NCBI RefSeq assembly: GCF_016924665.1
Contig: NZ_JAFFJT010000005.1
Location: forward strand, 124,001-188,000
From: Nocardioides sp. SYSU D00038
Lineage (GTDB): Bacteria > Actinomycetota > Actinomycetes > Propionibacteriales > Nocardioidaceae
Length of the DNA: 64,000 bases
Direction: 5' to 3'
Under the pieces are notes generated by a model. It worked only from the letters and a program-made list of their open reading frames with translations, made no database searches and was not told the DNA's origin. This document shows positions 16,681-25,309 of the stretch, one piece after another (the first letter of the stretch is position 1; the number at the start of each line of letters is the position of its first letter). The position numbers were made by a program, and so were the translations under genes.

Positions 16681-17652
16681 GTGCACCCGCGCTCGCTCTC
16701 CCTGTACTGGAAGGTGTGCCTGATCAACGGCGCCGTCTTCCTCGCCGGCACCCTCGCGCTGGCCCTCTCGCCCGCGAGCGTGTCGCGCCGGACCCTGGTC
16801 TCGGAGGCGGTCGTGCTGGTGGTCGGGCTCGGCCTGATGCTGGTCACCAACGCGCTGCTGCTGCGCGGGACGATCGGGCCGATCGACCGGGTGGTGCGCG
16901 AGATGGCCACCGTCGACCCCACCCGCCCCGGCCAGCGGCTGGGCGCGGTCGCCGGGCCCGCGGGCCGGCTCGTAGAGGGGTTCAACGCGATGCTCGACCG
17001 GCTGGAGACCGAGCGCAGCGCCAGCAACGCCCGAGCGGTCGCGGCGCAGGAGGCCGAGCGGCACCGGATCGCGCAGGAGCTGCACGACGAGGTGGGGCAG
17101 TCGCTCACCGTGGTGCTGCTCGGGCTCAAGCAGGTCGAGGGCCGGGCGCCGGCCGAGCTGGCCGCCGAGCTGGCGCTGCTGCGCGAGAGCACCCGCTCCG
17201 GGCTCGACGACGTACGACGCGTGGCGCGACGGCTGCGCCCCGGCGTGCTCGACGAGCTCGGGCTGCACAGCGCGCTGACCTCGCTGGTCTCCGACCTCTC
17301 CGCCCACGGCGGGCCGCAGGTGCGCAAGACGATCGCGCCGGGTCTTCCGCCGCTGCGCCCGGAGGCCGAGCTGGTGGTCTACCGGGTCGCCCAGGAGGCG
17401 CTGACCAACGTGGCCCGGCACGCGCTCGCCGCGCAGGTGTCGCTGACGCTGGCACGGGTCGGCGGCGAGGTGGTGCTGGAGGTTCGCGACGACGGCGTGG
17501 GCATCCGGCCCGGCTCGTCGGGGTCCGGGCTGCTCGGCATGGACGAGCGGGCCCGCCTGGTGGGCGGCCGCCTCGAGGTGGCGCCGGCCGGCCGACGCGG
17601 CACGCTGGTGCGGCTCGGCCTGCCGGTGGCGGTCGCGGTGGCGGCGCCGTGA
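16681..17652 (+). CDS. Sensor histidine kinase (NarL/DesK-type, HisKA_3)
   Basis: A 323-residue membrane sensor kinase. Transmembrane segments lie at about residues 10-29 and 40-61 with almost no extracellular loop, then a HAMP-like linker (RGTIGPIDRVVREMATVD). The dimerisation/phosphoacceptor motif ERHRIAQELHDEVGQ places the phospho-His at H135. The ATPase domain shows VAQEALTNVARHA (N box), VRDDGVGI (G1) and GSGLLGMDERARLVGG. The short periplasmic part suggests it senses a membrane or intracellular cue. The GTG at 16681 is preferred over an upstream ATG that adds an arginine-rich leader. It overlaps the response regulator by 4 nt (GTGA). Confidence 0.88.
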   Translation: MHPRSLSLYWKVCLINGAVFLAGTLALALSPASVSRRTLVSEAVVLVVGLGLMLVTNALLLRGTIGPIDRVVREMATVDPTRPGQRLGAVAGPAGRLVEGFNAMLDRLETERSASNARAVAAQEAERHRIAQELHDEVGQSLTVVLLGLKQVEGRAPAELAAELALLRESTRSGLDDVRRVARRLRPGVLDELGLHSALTSLVSDLSAHGGPQVRKTIAPGLPPLRPEAELVVYRVAQEALTNVARHALAAQVSLTLARVGGEVVLEVRDDGVGIRPGSSGSGLLGMDERARLVGGRLEVAPAGRRGTLVRLGLPVAVAVAAP

Positions 17653-18302
17653 TCTCGGTGATGCTGGTCGACGACCACGCGCTGGTGCGGCGCGGCGTGC
17701 GGCTGATCCTCGAGCAGGAGCCCGACCTCCGGGTGGTCGCCGAGGCCGGCGACGGGGCCGAGGCGGTCGAGCTGCTGCGCGGCCCGGACGCGGTGGAGGT
17801 CGACCTGGTCGTGCTCGACGTCGCGATGCCGCGGATGACCGGGCTGCAGGCGGCTCGCGAGCTGAGCCGGCGACGGGACCCGCCGGTGGTGCTGATGCTG
17901 TCGATGCACGACAACGAGCAGTTCTTCTTCGAGTCGCTCAAGGTGGGTGCGAGCGGCTACGTGCTCAAGTCGGTCGCCGACGAGGACCTCGTCGCCGCCT
18001 GCCGGGCCGCGATGCGGGGCGAGGCGTTCGTCTACCCCGGCGCGATGGGGGCGCTGGCCCGCGACTACCTCGACCGGCTGCGCCGCGGCGAGCGGGTGCC
18101 CGAGACCGTGCTGACCGCGCGCGAGGACGAGGTGCTCAAGCTGGTCGCCGAGGGCATGACGACCCGCGAGATCGCCCGGGCGCTGACGATCAGCGCCCGC
18201 ACGGTGGAGCGCCACCGCGCCAACATCCTGGCCCGCCTCGGCATGAGCGACCGCACCCAGCTGGTGCGCTACGCCATCCGTGCCGGGCTGATCGAGCCCT
18301 GA
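17649..18302 (+). CDS. NarL/FixJ-family response regulator
   Basis: Partner of the kinase just upstream. The 217-residue protein has a receiver domain (LVDDHALVRRGVRLIL; phospho-Asp D57 in VVLDVAMP; conserved Lys in YVLKSVAD) and a C-terminal LuxR-type helix-turn-helix (LTAREDEVLKLVAEGMTTRE, IARALTISARTVERHRANIL). The GTG at 17649 shares bases with the kinase stop; GTG 17658 and ATG 17661 are also possible. The target genes are unknown; the divergent slipin-antiporter pair across the 152-bp intergenic region is an obvious candidate. Confidence 0.88.
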   Translation: MISVMLVDDHALVRRGVRLILEQEPDLRVVAEAGDGAEAVELLRGPDAVEVDLVVLDVAMPRMTGLQAARELSRRRDPPVVLMLSMHDNEQFFFESLKVGASGYVLKSVADEDLVAACRAAMRGEAFVYPGAMGALARDYLDRLRRGERVPETVLTAREDEVLKLVAEGMTTREIARALTISARTVERHRANILARLGMSDRTQLVRYAIRAGLIEP

Positions 18303-18325
18303 ACCGCACCCCCGCGCCGGCCCCC

Positions 18326-18331
18326 TAGAGT
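18326..18331 (+). promoter_or_regulatory. -10 box (TAGAGT) of the AlkD-like gene
   Basis: TANNNT hexamer 7 nt before the ATG at 18339. A leaderless transcript is likely. Confidence 0.6.
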
Positions 18332-18338
18332 CGCGGGC

Positions 18339-19013
18339 ATGCCAGAACCCGCCCACCACACCACCGCCGCCGCCGTGGTCGAGGCCCTCGCGGCCGCCGC
18401 CGATCCGGCCGAGCTCGCGACCCTGCGGCGTCGGCTGTCGCCCGACGAGCCGGCGTCCGGCATCAGGATGGGCGACCTGTTCGACATTGCCCGGGCGGCC
18501 ACCGGTCTTCCGCTCGCGGAGGTCGACCGGCTGCTCGACCACCCGGCGTACGAGCCCCGGATGGCGGCCGCCTGCATCCTCGACCTCCAGGTGCGTCGGG
18601 CGATCGGTGACCAGGACCGCTACGACCTCTACCTGCACCGCCACGACCGGCTGACGACGTGGGACATGGTCGACCGGGCCGCGCCGCGGGTGGTCGGCGG
18701 CCACCTGATCGGCAAGAGCCTCGACCCGCTGCACGAGCTGTCGGTCTCGCCCGACCCGCTCCGGCGGCGCACGGCCATCACCGCGCCGCTGTTCTTCGTC
18801 TCCGAGGGCAGCAACGTCGACCTCGTGGCGGCCTACGACGTGGCGGCCACCCTCGCCGGCGACCAGGACCCGCTGGTGAGCCGGCCGGTCGCCGTGTTCC
18901 TGCGCCACGCCTCGACCCGCGACCCCGACGGCGTGCGCACCTTCCTCGACCGTCACGGCGCCCGGATGCCGGAGCCGACCCGCAGGCTGGCCTCGGAGCG
19001 GCTGCCGACGTAG
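18339..19013 (+). CDS. AlkD-like DNA alkylation repair protein
   Basis: A 224-residue HEAT-like repeat protein of the DNA alkylation repair family, which removes bulky or cationic alkylated bases without flipping them. Recognisable parts are IRMGDLFDIARAATGLPLAE, VDRLLDHPAYEPRMAAACIL and TTWDMVDRAAPRVVGGHL, where the TWDxVD segment carries residues used for catalysis in AlkD. Length agrees with the family (about 220-240). It follows the response regulator by 36 bp but has its own leaderless-type promoter. Together with AdnAB and the alkyltransferase-like protein it adds to the DNA-repair content of the window. Confidence 0.83.
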   Translation: MPEPAHHTTAAAVVEALAAAADPAELATLRRRLSPDEPASGIRMGDLFDIARAATGLPLAEVDRLLDHPAYEPRMAAACILDLQVRRAIGDQDRYDLYLHRHDRLTTWDMVDRAAPRVVGGHLIGKSLDPLHELSVSPDPLRRRTAITAPLFFVSEGSNVDLVAAYDVAATLAGDQDPLVSRPVAVFLRHASTRDPDGVRTFLDRHGARMPEPTRRLASERLPT

Positions 19014-19155
19014 CCCGGCGGTCCCTGTCGCAACTATCTCCGGCGGGGTGCTTCCTCAACGCCAGGATTTCTGATGAGGTGCACCTTGCGGGCCATGACG
19101 TCCGTCGAGTCGGCACCACTCGGGCGCCCGCCTCGATCTTCTCTCGGAGGACCAC

Positions 19156-22100
19156 GTGAATCGACGCATCACCAGCGTCGTCGGGGTGGTGGCGGCCCTC
19201 GGGCTCGCCGCCACCGCTGTCCAGGGCACCGCACAGGCGGCCCCCGACATCGACGACGCACCCACGACGTTGAGCGGGCCGCAGGCCAGGCCCGACAACC
19301 ACCCCGACCCGCTCCACGCCAAGCGCACCGCGCTGCGCCAGCGGGCCGTGGACGAGCTGGTGGCCGGCAAGGCCCGGACCGTGGGGAAGGGCCCCGACCG
19401 CGCCATCCGTCTCGCCGACGGCACCGAGGTCGACTACCCCGTCTCGCAGACCGCCCAGCTGCTGACCTTCCTCGTCGAGTTCGGCGACGGCGAGGGCAAC
19501 CCGGCGTTCCCCGACAACACCTCGGGCCCGCTGCACAACGAGATCCCGGAGCCCGCCGAGAGCGACAACTCGACGTACTGGGAGGCGGACTTCTCCCGCC
19601 AGCACTTCCTCGACATGTTCTTCAACGGCCTGGCCGACCAGGACGGTGAGTCGTTCCGCGACGTCTACAAGGAGATGTCGAGCGGGCGCTTCCACCTCGA
19701 GGGCGACGTGTCCGACTGGGTGAAGGTCGAGCACCCGGCGTCGTACTACCAGACCGCCGTCGACGACGACGAGGACCCGGCGACGCCGCCCATCGGCGAC
19801 GAGACCGGCGAGGCGATGACCGCGTTCATCCAGGACGGCGCCGACGCCTGGTTCGCGGACCAGAAAGCAGCCGGCAAGTCCGACGCCGAGATCGCGGAGT
19901 ACCTCAAGACCTTCGACGTCTGGGACCGCTACGACTTCGACGCCGACGGCGACTTCAACGAGGCCGACGGCTACATTGACCACTTCCAGGCGATCCACGC
20001 CGGCGAGGGCGAGGACTCCGGGGCTCCCACGTGGGCGATCTGGTCGCACCGCTCCTCGGTCAACCAGAACGGCGACGTCGGCCCGGAGGGCAACAAGAAC
20101 GGCGGTGTCGAGATCGGTGACACCGGCCTGTGGATCCGCGACTACACCACCGAGCCCGAGAACGGCGGCCTGGGCGTCTTCGCCCACGAGTTCGGCCACG
20201 ACCTCGGCCTGCCCGACTACTACGACACCGTCGACGGCGACAACTCCACCGGCTTCTGGAACCTGATGAGCTCGGGTTCGTGGATGGGCCACGGCGAGGG
20301 CACCACCGGCACCACGCCCAACCACATGGGCGCCACCGAGAAGCTGTTCCTCGGCTGGTACGGCCCCAACGACCTCGAGATCGTCGACGGCAGCGACGCG
20401 CCGCAGAACGTCGTCCTCGGCCCGTCGTACCACGCCAACACCGTGGGGGCGCAGGCCGTCGCGGTCACGCTCCCCCGGGCCAGCGCGGTGATCGACGTCG
20501 TCGAGCCCGACGGGCCGGGCACGCACTACTTCTACTCCGGCAACGGCGACGAGCGGGTCGCCACCGTGACCAGCCCGACCGTCACCGTGCCGGCCGACGA
20601 CCCCACGCTCACCGCCCGGGTCAGCTACTCGATCGAGGACGACTGGGACTACGCCTACCTGAAGGTGTCGGCCGACGGCGGTCAGACCTGGACCTACACC
20701 GAGACCAACCTCTCGACGACCACCGACCCCAACCAGCAGAACGAGGGCTTCGGCATCACCGGGTGCTCCGGCACCCGCACCGCCGGTGAGTGCGACAACG
20801 CCTGGACCGACCTCACCGCCGACCTGACCCAGTGGGCCGGGGACGAGGTGAAGGTGGAGTTCGAGATGTACAACGACGCGGCGTACCACGAGCTCGGCTT
20901 CTCGGTGGACACGATCGCCATCGGCGACACCCTGCTCACCGACGTCGAGGACGGCGCGCCGACCTGGACGCTCGACGGCTTCCGGGTGATGGACGGCGCG
21001 GACTACACGCTCGTCTACGACCACTACTACGTCGCCGAGAACCGCCAGTACCGCGGCTACGACCGCACCCTGGCCGAGGGCCCGTACAGCCACGACTACC
21101 CGGTGACGGCGCCCAACAAGGTCGACCAGTTCCCCTACCAGGACGGTCTGCTGATCTGGTACGCCAACGGTCGCTACGCCGACAACAACACCAGCTCCCA
21201 CCCCGGTGGCGGGCAGGCGCTCCCGGTGGACGCGAACCCGGAGTACGAGCTGTGGCACAACGCCGCCGGCAACCCCGCCTCCTACGCGAGCGGCCGGCTC
21301 AACGCCTACGACGCGACGTTCGACGTCGACCAGACCGACGGGCTGCACCTCACCACCGAGGCGAACGGCGGCATGTCGTACGACGTCGACGCCCACCCCG
21401 GCACGCCGGTCTTCGAGGACACCGACCCCGAGGCCTACTGGGACGACACCTGGCAGATCAGCGGCTGGTACTCCACCCAGGTCGCCGGCAACGGCACCGT
21501 GATCCAGGTCGTCGACTCCGACGAGGCGTCGGGCCGGATGGTGCTCAAGGTGGGGCGCAAGTTCGTCGCCGCGACCTCGCCGGCCTCGATCACCGGCACC
21601 CCGGCCGTGGGCCAGACGCTCACCGCCGTCGCGCCGGATTTCTGGCAGGACGACGTCTCCACCAGCTACCAGTGGCAGGTGGACGGCAAGGCGATCTGGC
21701 AGGCCACCGGCGAGACCTACGTGGTCCAGCCCGGTGACGCGGGCAAGAAGATCGGCGTCGTCGTCACCGGCAGCAAGGCCGACTACCTGCCGGCCAAGGC
21801 GCCCGCCTCGGTCACCGTGGCCCTGCAGGGCGCACCGGTCGCCACCGCCCCGCCGACCATCACCGGCTCGGCCCGGGTCGGCCAGACGCTGACGATCACG
21901 CCCGCCACCTGGCCGGTCGAGGGCACGAGCACGTTCGCGTGGTCGGTGGGCGGCAAGGCCGTCGGCACCGGCACCAGCTACGTGCTCAAGCCGCGCGACG
22001 CCGGCAAGACCGTCACCGTCACCGAGACCCGCACCGCTGCGGGCTACTCCCCCGGCACCGCCACCTCCACGGCATCGGCCAAGGTGCTCCCGGCGACGGC

Positions 22101-22371
22101 GACGCTGAAGGTGAAGGCGCCGAAGAAGGTCAAGCGCGGCAAGAAGCCGACCGTCAAGGTCACCGTCTCCGCGCCCGGGCTGGTCCCGACCGGCGCCGTG
22201 AAGGTGACCTACGCCGGCAAGTCGGTCGGCACCCGGACGCTGGCCGGCGGGAAGGTGTCGCTCCAGCTGCCCAAGAAGCAGGGCAAGGGCACGAAGAAGC
22301 TGGTCGTGCGCTACCTGCCGAGCACCGGCTTCACCGGCGCCACGGTGACGGTGAAGATCAAGGTCACCTGA
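19156..22371 (+). CDS. Secreted M6-family (immune inhibitor A-type) metalloprotease
   Basis: A 1071-residue exported zinc protease. A signal peptide spans residues 1-28 (to AQAA). The M6 catalytic domain carries the zinc motif HEFGH at residues 344-348, within VFAHEFGHDLGLPDYYD. Further on are WNLMSSGSWMG (structural Met turn) and a MAM/jelly-roll-like region with VSYSIEDDWDYAYLKVSADGG. The C-terminal third has two Ig-like modules (GQTLTAVAPDFW, YQWQVDGKAIW; GQTLTITPATWPVEG) and a lysine-rich Ig-like end (KAPKKVKRGKKPTVKVTV). The GTG start has GGAGGA 5 nt upstream. Such proteases degrade extracellular proteins; the substrate is unknown. The Ig-like tail resembles those of the two ELWxxDGT proteins. 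Confidence 0.9.
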   Translation: MNRRITSVVGVVAALGLAATAVQGTAQAAPDIDDAPTTLSGPQARPDNHPDPLHAKRTALRQRAVDELVAGKARTVGKGPDRAIRLADGTEVDYPVSQTAQLLTFLVEFGDGEGNPAFPDNTSGPLHNEIPEPAESDNSTYWEADFSRQHFLDMFFNGLADQDGESFRDVYKEMSSGRFHLEGDVSDWVKVEHPASYYQTAVDDDEDPATPPIGDETGEAMTAFIQDGADAWFADQKAAGKSDAEIAEYLKTFDVWDRYDFDADGDFNEADGYIDHFQAIHAGEGEDSGAPTWAIWSHRSSVNQNGDVGPEGNKNGGVEIGDTGLWIRDYTTEPENGGLGVFAHEFGHDLGLPDYYDTVDGDNSTGFWNLMSSGSWMGHGEGTTGTTPNHMGATEKLFLGWYGPNDLEIVDGSDAPQNVVLGPSYHANTVGAQAVAVTLPRASAVIDVVEPDGPGTHYFYSGNGDERVATVTSPTVTVPADDPTLTARVSYSIEDDWDYAYLKVSADGGQTWTYTETNLSTTTDPNQQNEGFGITGCSGTRTAGECDNAWTDLTADLTQWAGDEVKVEFEMYNDAAYHELGFSVDTIAIGDTLLTDVEDGAPTWTLDGFRVMDGADYTLVYDHYYVAENRQYRGYDRTLAEGPYSHDYPVTAPNKVDQFPYQDGLLIWYANGRYADNNTSSHPGGGQALPVDANPEYELWHNAAGNPASYASGRLNAYDATFDVDQTDGLHLTTEANGGMSYDVDAHPGTPVFEDTDPEAYWDDTWQISGWYSTQVAGNGTVIQVVDSDEASGRMVLKVGRKFVAATSPASITGTPAVGQTLTAVAPDFWQDDVSTSYQWQVDGKAIWQATGETYVVQPGDAGKKIGVVVTGSKADYLPAKAPASVTVALQGAPVATAPPTITGSARVGQTLTITPATWPVEGTSTFAWSVGGKAVGTGTSYVLKPRDAGKTVTVTETRTAAGYSPGTATSTASAKVLPATATLKVKAPKKVKRGKKPTVKVTVSAPGLVPTGAVKVTYAGKSVGTRTLAGGKVSLQLPKKQGKGTKKLVVRYLPSTGFTGATVTVKIKVT

Positions 22372-22394
22372 CCGGCACCACCCGCTCCACCCGG

Positions 22395-22429
22395 CCGGGG
22401 TCCGGCACCGCACTGGTGCCGGGCCCCGG
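22395..22429 (+). terminator. Hairpin terminator after the M6 protease gene
   Basis: CCGGGGTCCGGCACC pairs with GGTGCCGGGCCCCGG (one mismatch, 5-nt loop), 24 nt after the stop at 22371. Confidence 0.7.
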
Positions 22430-22468
22430 TCCGTCGTTCCGGGGGGTGTGGGTGGGGGTCGCTGGCTG

Positions 22469-22519
22469 GTGCACGAACGGCGCAAAGGCGTGGTTCGGGC
22501 ACCGAATCGCGCCCCCGAT
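22469..22519. repeat. Diverged flanking unit of the 51-bp minisatellite
   Basis: Reads GCACGAACGGCGCAAAGGCG then TGGTTCGGGCACCGAATCGC. It aligns with the 51-bp unit but carries GGCGCAAAG in place of AGCTCAATCG. It leads directly into the regular array. Confidence 0.55.
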
Positions 22520-22808
22520 CCGCACGAACAGCTCAATCGAGTGGTTCCGGTCGATTCGTCACCCCCCAATCCGCACGAACAGCTCAATCGAGTGCTTCCG
22601 GTCGATTCGCCACCCCCCAATCCGCACGAACAGCTCAATCGAGTGCTTCCGGTCGATTCGCCACCCCCCAATCCGCACGAACAGCTCAATCGAGTGGTTC
22701 CGGTCGATTCGCCACCCCCCAATCCGCACGAACAGCTCAATCGAGTGGTTCCGGTCGATTCGCCACCCCCCAATCCGCACGAACAGCTCAATCGAGTGGT
22801 TCTGGCAC
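22520..22808. repeat. 51-bp tandem minisatellite, six units
   Basis: Units begin with CCGCACGAACAGCTCAATCG at 22520, 22571, 22622, 22673, 22724 and 22775, an exact 51-bp period. Each continues AGTG(G/C)TTCCGGTCGATTC and ends with CACCCCCCAAT. The only changes are G/C at one position and small end differences, so expansion is recent. No protein gene is supported here; 51 is a multiple of 3, which makes every frame open and creates false repetitive ORFs on both strands. It lies in the 712-bp gap between the M6 gene and the DksA-like gene. Confidence 0.9.
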
Positions 22809-22811
22809 ATT

Positions 22812-22955
22812 GGCGGCCGCGCCAGCGGCGGCGCGGGCGGAGCCCGTGCCGGCAGCGCGCCGACCAGCAGGCCGAACGAGGCTCGGGGTCAAGGGCGCGC
22901 AGCGGCGAAGCGAACCCTTGACGCCGAGGCTCGGCCTGCTACGCGCGCGGCCGCC
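22812..22955. repeat. Large imperfect inverted repeat inside the intergenic region
   Basis: Outer arms GGCGGCCGCGC (22812-22822) and GCGCGCGGCCGCC (22943-22955) enclose AGCAGGCCGA...CTCGG.GTCAAGGG (22866-22895) and its near-complement (22915-22940). The whole can fold into one long stem-loop placed between the minisatellite and two further diverged units. Confidence 0.6.
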
Positions 22956-22984
22956 CCCCGCTGCCCGGAGCCAGCGCGCCCCAA

Positions 22985-23080
22985 CCGCACGAACTACGCA
23001 AAGGCGCGATTCGCACCCCCGGATCGCACCCACCACCCGCACGAACGGCGCAAAGCGCGGTTCGGTCGCCCCGAGCCCCC
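22985..23080. repeat. Two diverged units of the minisatellite
   Basis: CCGCACGAACTACGCAAAGG at 22985 and CCGCACGAACGGCGCAAAGC at 23037 are spaced 52 bp apart and resemble the flanking unit at 22469 more than the homogeneous array. They appear to be the older form of the repeat. Confidence 0.6.
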
Positions 23081-23083
23081 GCC

Positions 23084-23437
23084 TCAGCGCCGCGGCCGAC
23101 CGGCGGCGGCGCAGTCGATGCAGGTGCGGGCGACGGGGCGGGCCTCGAGGCGCCCGGGGGCGATGGGGCGGCCGCAGCGCTCGCAGGTGCCCCAGGTGCC
23201 GTCGGCGACCCGCGCGAGCGCGGCGTCGATCTCGACCAGGTGATCGCGCGCCTGCGCGGCCAGGGCACCCACCTGGGCGCGCTCGAAGGCGATGGTGGCG
23301 CCCTCGGGGTCGTGCTCGTCGTCGGCGTTGGTGTCGAGCGAGGCGGCGACCACGGCGTCGTAGCCCGCGGTCAGGTCGGCGAGCCGGGCCAGGGTCCGGG
23401 CCCGCTCCGCCTCCAGCACCTGCCGCGCGTCGTCCAC
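23084..23437 (-). CDS. TraR/DksA-family zinc-finger protein
   Basis: A 117-residue protein with an N-terminal coiled-coil-like helix (residues 1-75, including ATIAFERAQVGALAAQARDHL) and a C-terminal C4 zinc finger, CERCGRPI ... ARTCIDCA, as in DksA/TraR proteins that act through the RNA polymerase secondary channel. WGTCERCGRPIAPGRLEARP is the classical family signature. The acidic tip residues of E. coli DksA cannot be placed with certainty (candidate NADDEHDPEG, near residue 40). It is apparently monocistronic. Direct RNA polymerase control is the family role; this paralogue's targets are unknown. Confidence 0.87.
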   Translation of the reverse strand: MDDARQVLEAERARTLARLADLTAGYDAVVAASLDTNADDEHDPEGATIAFERAQVGALAAQARDHLVEIDAALARVADGTWGTCERCGRPIAPGRLEARPVARTCIDCAAAGRPRR

Positions 23438-23486
23438 CCGCCCATGCTGCCGCCCGCCACCAAAGCGGCCGGGAGCCGGCGACCGG

Positions 23487-23969
23487 TCAGTCGGTCGCGG
23501 TCAGCACGTAGCGGTGGCAGGCGACGACGATCGGGCCGTCGGGGCCCTCCGCGGGATAGTCGAACGGGCCCTCGTCGGTCCAGCCCTCGCGCTCGTAGAA
23601 CCGCCGGGCCCGGGCGTTCGCGGTCGCGACCGCCAGCCAGGCCCGGTCGTGGCCCCGGTCGTGGGCCAGCCGGGCGCCCTCGGCGAGCACGGCCGGGGCG
23701 ACGTCGGTGCCGCGGTGGTGGGCGGCGACGTAGACCTGCTCGACCTCGTCCTCGGCGACCACCACGAACCCCGCCACCTCGCCGTCGACGACGGCGACCG
23801 AGGTGTCGGGCAGGCGGGCCGCGGCGCGCTCGCGGAACGACGCCTCGGTGCGGGCCGCGGCCAGTGCCTCCGGCACGTGCCCGTCGTGGCCGTCGTGCCA
23901 CCCGGCGTGCCAGATCGCCGCGATGGCGGCCAGGTCGGCGGGCAGGGCGGCTCTGACGTCGACGGGCAC
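23487..23969 (-). CDS. GNAT-family N-acetyltransferase
   Basis: A 160-residue single-domain GNAT enzyme. The acetyl-CoA-binding strand-helix reads VEQVYVAAHHRGTDVAPAVL (a variant of the Q/RxxGxG/A loop), followed by WLAVATANARARRFYEREGW, the usual C-terminal half. The substrate is unknown. It sits 9 bp downstream of the NmrA-like gene on the same strand and is probably co-transcribed with it. Confidence 0.85.
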   Translation of the reverse strand: MPVDVRAALPADLAAIAAIWHAGWHDGHDGHVPEALAAARTEASFRERAAARLPDTSVAVVDGEVAGFVVVAEDEVEQVYVAAHHRGTDVAPAVLAEGARLAHDRGHDRAWLAVATANARARRFYEREGWTDEGPFDYPAEGPDGPIVVACHRYVLTATD

Positions 23970-23978
23970 GGCGGAATC

Positions 23979-24698
23979 CTACGAGCGCAGCAGCCACTCG
24001 AGCACCCGGGTGCCGACCGGCAGCCCGTGGGCGTCGTAGTGGGCGAACATCGCCAGCAGCCACTCGCGCACCCGCGGCTCGAGGTCCGCGCCCTCGCGCA
24101 CCGCCCACTCCCCGGCACCCACCACCTCGACGCCGACGCCGGCCTCCGCCGCCAGCACGGCGACCGTCGCCTGCCGCGACGCCAGCTCGTACGTCGCGCC
24201 CACGTGCCCGTCGTCGAGCAGCACCGTCGCCGCGGCGCGCCCGAGGTCGGCGAGGTCGAGGAAGCCGAACTGCGCGTCGGCGCGATAGGGCACCCGGACG
24301 GTGCGGGTCAGGTCGAGGTTCTGCAGGTACGGCGCGGGCTGGAGCACGGTCCAGGCCAGCCCGGAGCGGCGCACGACGTCCTCGGCGACCGCCTTGCCGA
24401 CGTGGTGGGGCATCGACGGCGCGTAGGGCGCGGCGACCGAGTGGTAGACCACCCTTCCTACCCCGGTCACCACCAGCGCCGCGCACGCCTCGGCCACCAG
24501 GCCGGGCTCGTCGGGGTGCATGTTGGGGGCGATCACGTACGCCGCGTCGCAGCCGGCCAGCGCGGCGGGCAGGTGCTCCCGGTGCCGGCGCGACAGCGGG
24601 CGGGCCACCGCGCCGCGGTCGGTCAGGGCGGCGCAGACCGCGCGGCCGGTCTTGCCGGTGCCGCCGAGCACCGCGACGGTCCGTGTCGCGCCCGTCAT
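23979..24698 (-). CDS. NmrA-like NAD(P)-binding protein
   Basis: A 239-residue atypical short-chain dehydrogenase. The dinucleotide motif is VAVLGGTGKTGRAV (GGxGxxG, residues 9-22); AYVIAPNMHP, VVYHSVAAPYAPS and LAWTVLQPAPYLQNL follow the NmrA/HSCARG pattern. The usual YxxxK catalytic pair is not evident, which suggests a redox-sensing or quinone-reductase-type role rather than a classical dehydrogenase. It begins 29 bp from the divergent membrane-protein gene and is followed closely by the acetyltransferase. Confidence 0.8.
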   Translation of the reverse strand: MTGATRTVAVLGGTGKTGRAVCAALTDRGAVARPLSRRHREHLPAALAGCDAAYVIAPNMHPDEPGLVAEACAALVVTGVGRVVYHSVAAPYAPSMPHHVGKAVAEDVVRRSGLAWTVLQPAPYLQNLDLTRTVRVPYRADAQFGFLDLADLGRAAATVLLDDGHVGATYELASRQATVAVLAAEAGVGVEVVGAGEWAVREGADLEPRVREWLLAMFAHYDAHGLPVGTRVLEWLLRS

Positions 24699-24727
24699 CG
24701 CGGCCGGATCTCTGCCAGAGTGCGGCC

Positions 24728-25288
24728 ATGGTGGAGATCCAGGCCGCCCCGGCGGTCCCCGTGGGACGGGTCGCGTGGCTCGTCGGTGCGGTCGTGCTGC
24801 TGGTGACGATGATGACCTGGGTCTACCTGGTCATGCGGGACGTGATGGGCGTCGGGGGCTCGTGCGCCGACGGCGGGCCCTACGTCTCGGCCCAGCCGTG
24901 CCCCGAGGGGGTGTGGATGATGCCGGTCGGCATCCCGGTGATGATGCTGACCGCGTTCGCCGGCACCGCGGTCGCGATCGGCCTGGGCGCCCCCGACCTG
25001 CTCTCGCTGATGTGGGTCGGCCTCTTCGGCTCGCTGGGCTGGAACTTCATGGACTTCGGTCTCTTCGACGGCAGCGCCGAGGCGGGCTGGATCGTGTGCG
25101 GCGTGCTGTTCTGGCTGATGGCCGCCCCGGTGCTCTACGTCGTGCTGCCCGTCGGTCGCGGCTCGGGCCTGACCGCCCGGGTGAAGGAGAACCGGCTCCG
25201 GCCGCCGCTGTGGTGGCTGGCGATCTACCTCGTGCTGGCGCTGGTCGGCATCACCATCGGCACGGTCACCCACGCCGCCTGGAGCTGA
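24728..25288 (+). CDS. Multi-pass membrane protein of unknown function
   Basis: I do not recognise a family for this 186-residue protein. Five hydrophobic segments are visible: VAWLVGAVVLLVTMMTWVYL (about 14-33), WMMPVGIPVMMLTAFAGTAV, LLSLMWVGLFGSLGWNFM, AGWIVCGVLFWLMAAPVLYV and WWLAIYLVLALVGITIGTV. An extracellular-looking loop between the first two has two cysteines (GSCADGGPYVSAQPC) that could form a disulfide. The ATG at 24728 is preferred to an in-frame start at 24683 that would overlap the divergent gene. It ends 21 bp from the convergent hydantoinase gene. Confidence 0.7.
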   Translation: MVEIQAAPAVPVGRVAWLVGAVVLLVTMMTWVYLVMRDVMGVGGSCADGGPYVSAQPCPEGVWMMPVGIPVMMLTAFAGTAVAIGLGAPDLLSLMWVGLFGSLGWNFMDFGLFDGSAEAGWIVCGVLFWLMAAPVLYVVLPVGRGSGLTARVKENRLRPPLWWLAIYLVLALVGITIGTVTHAAWS

Positions 25289-25309
25289 CGCCATCGTCGT
25301 CCGGCCCGC

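Noticed and set aside
18778..22791. Very long antisense frame opposite the M6 protease gene
   Set aside because: It is a shadow of a high-GC gene; the plus strand has a signal peptide, zinc motif and ribosome site, while the antisense product has no domain.
22520..22808. Regular direct repeats that could be taken for a CRISPR array
   Set aside because: The whole 51-bp unit is repeated without variable spacers, and no cas gene is present; it is a minisatellite.
22448..22921. Open frames on both strands encoding 17-residue repeats (for example NPHEQLNRVVPVDSPPP)
   Set aside because: The period is a multiple of three, so every frame stays open; there is no ribosome site and no normal codon bias.
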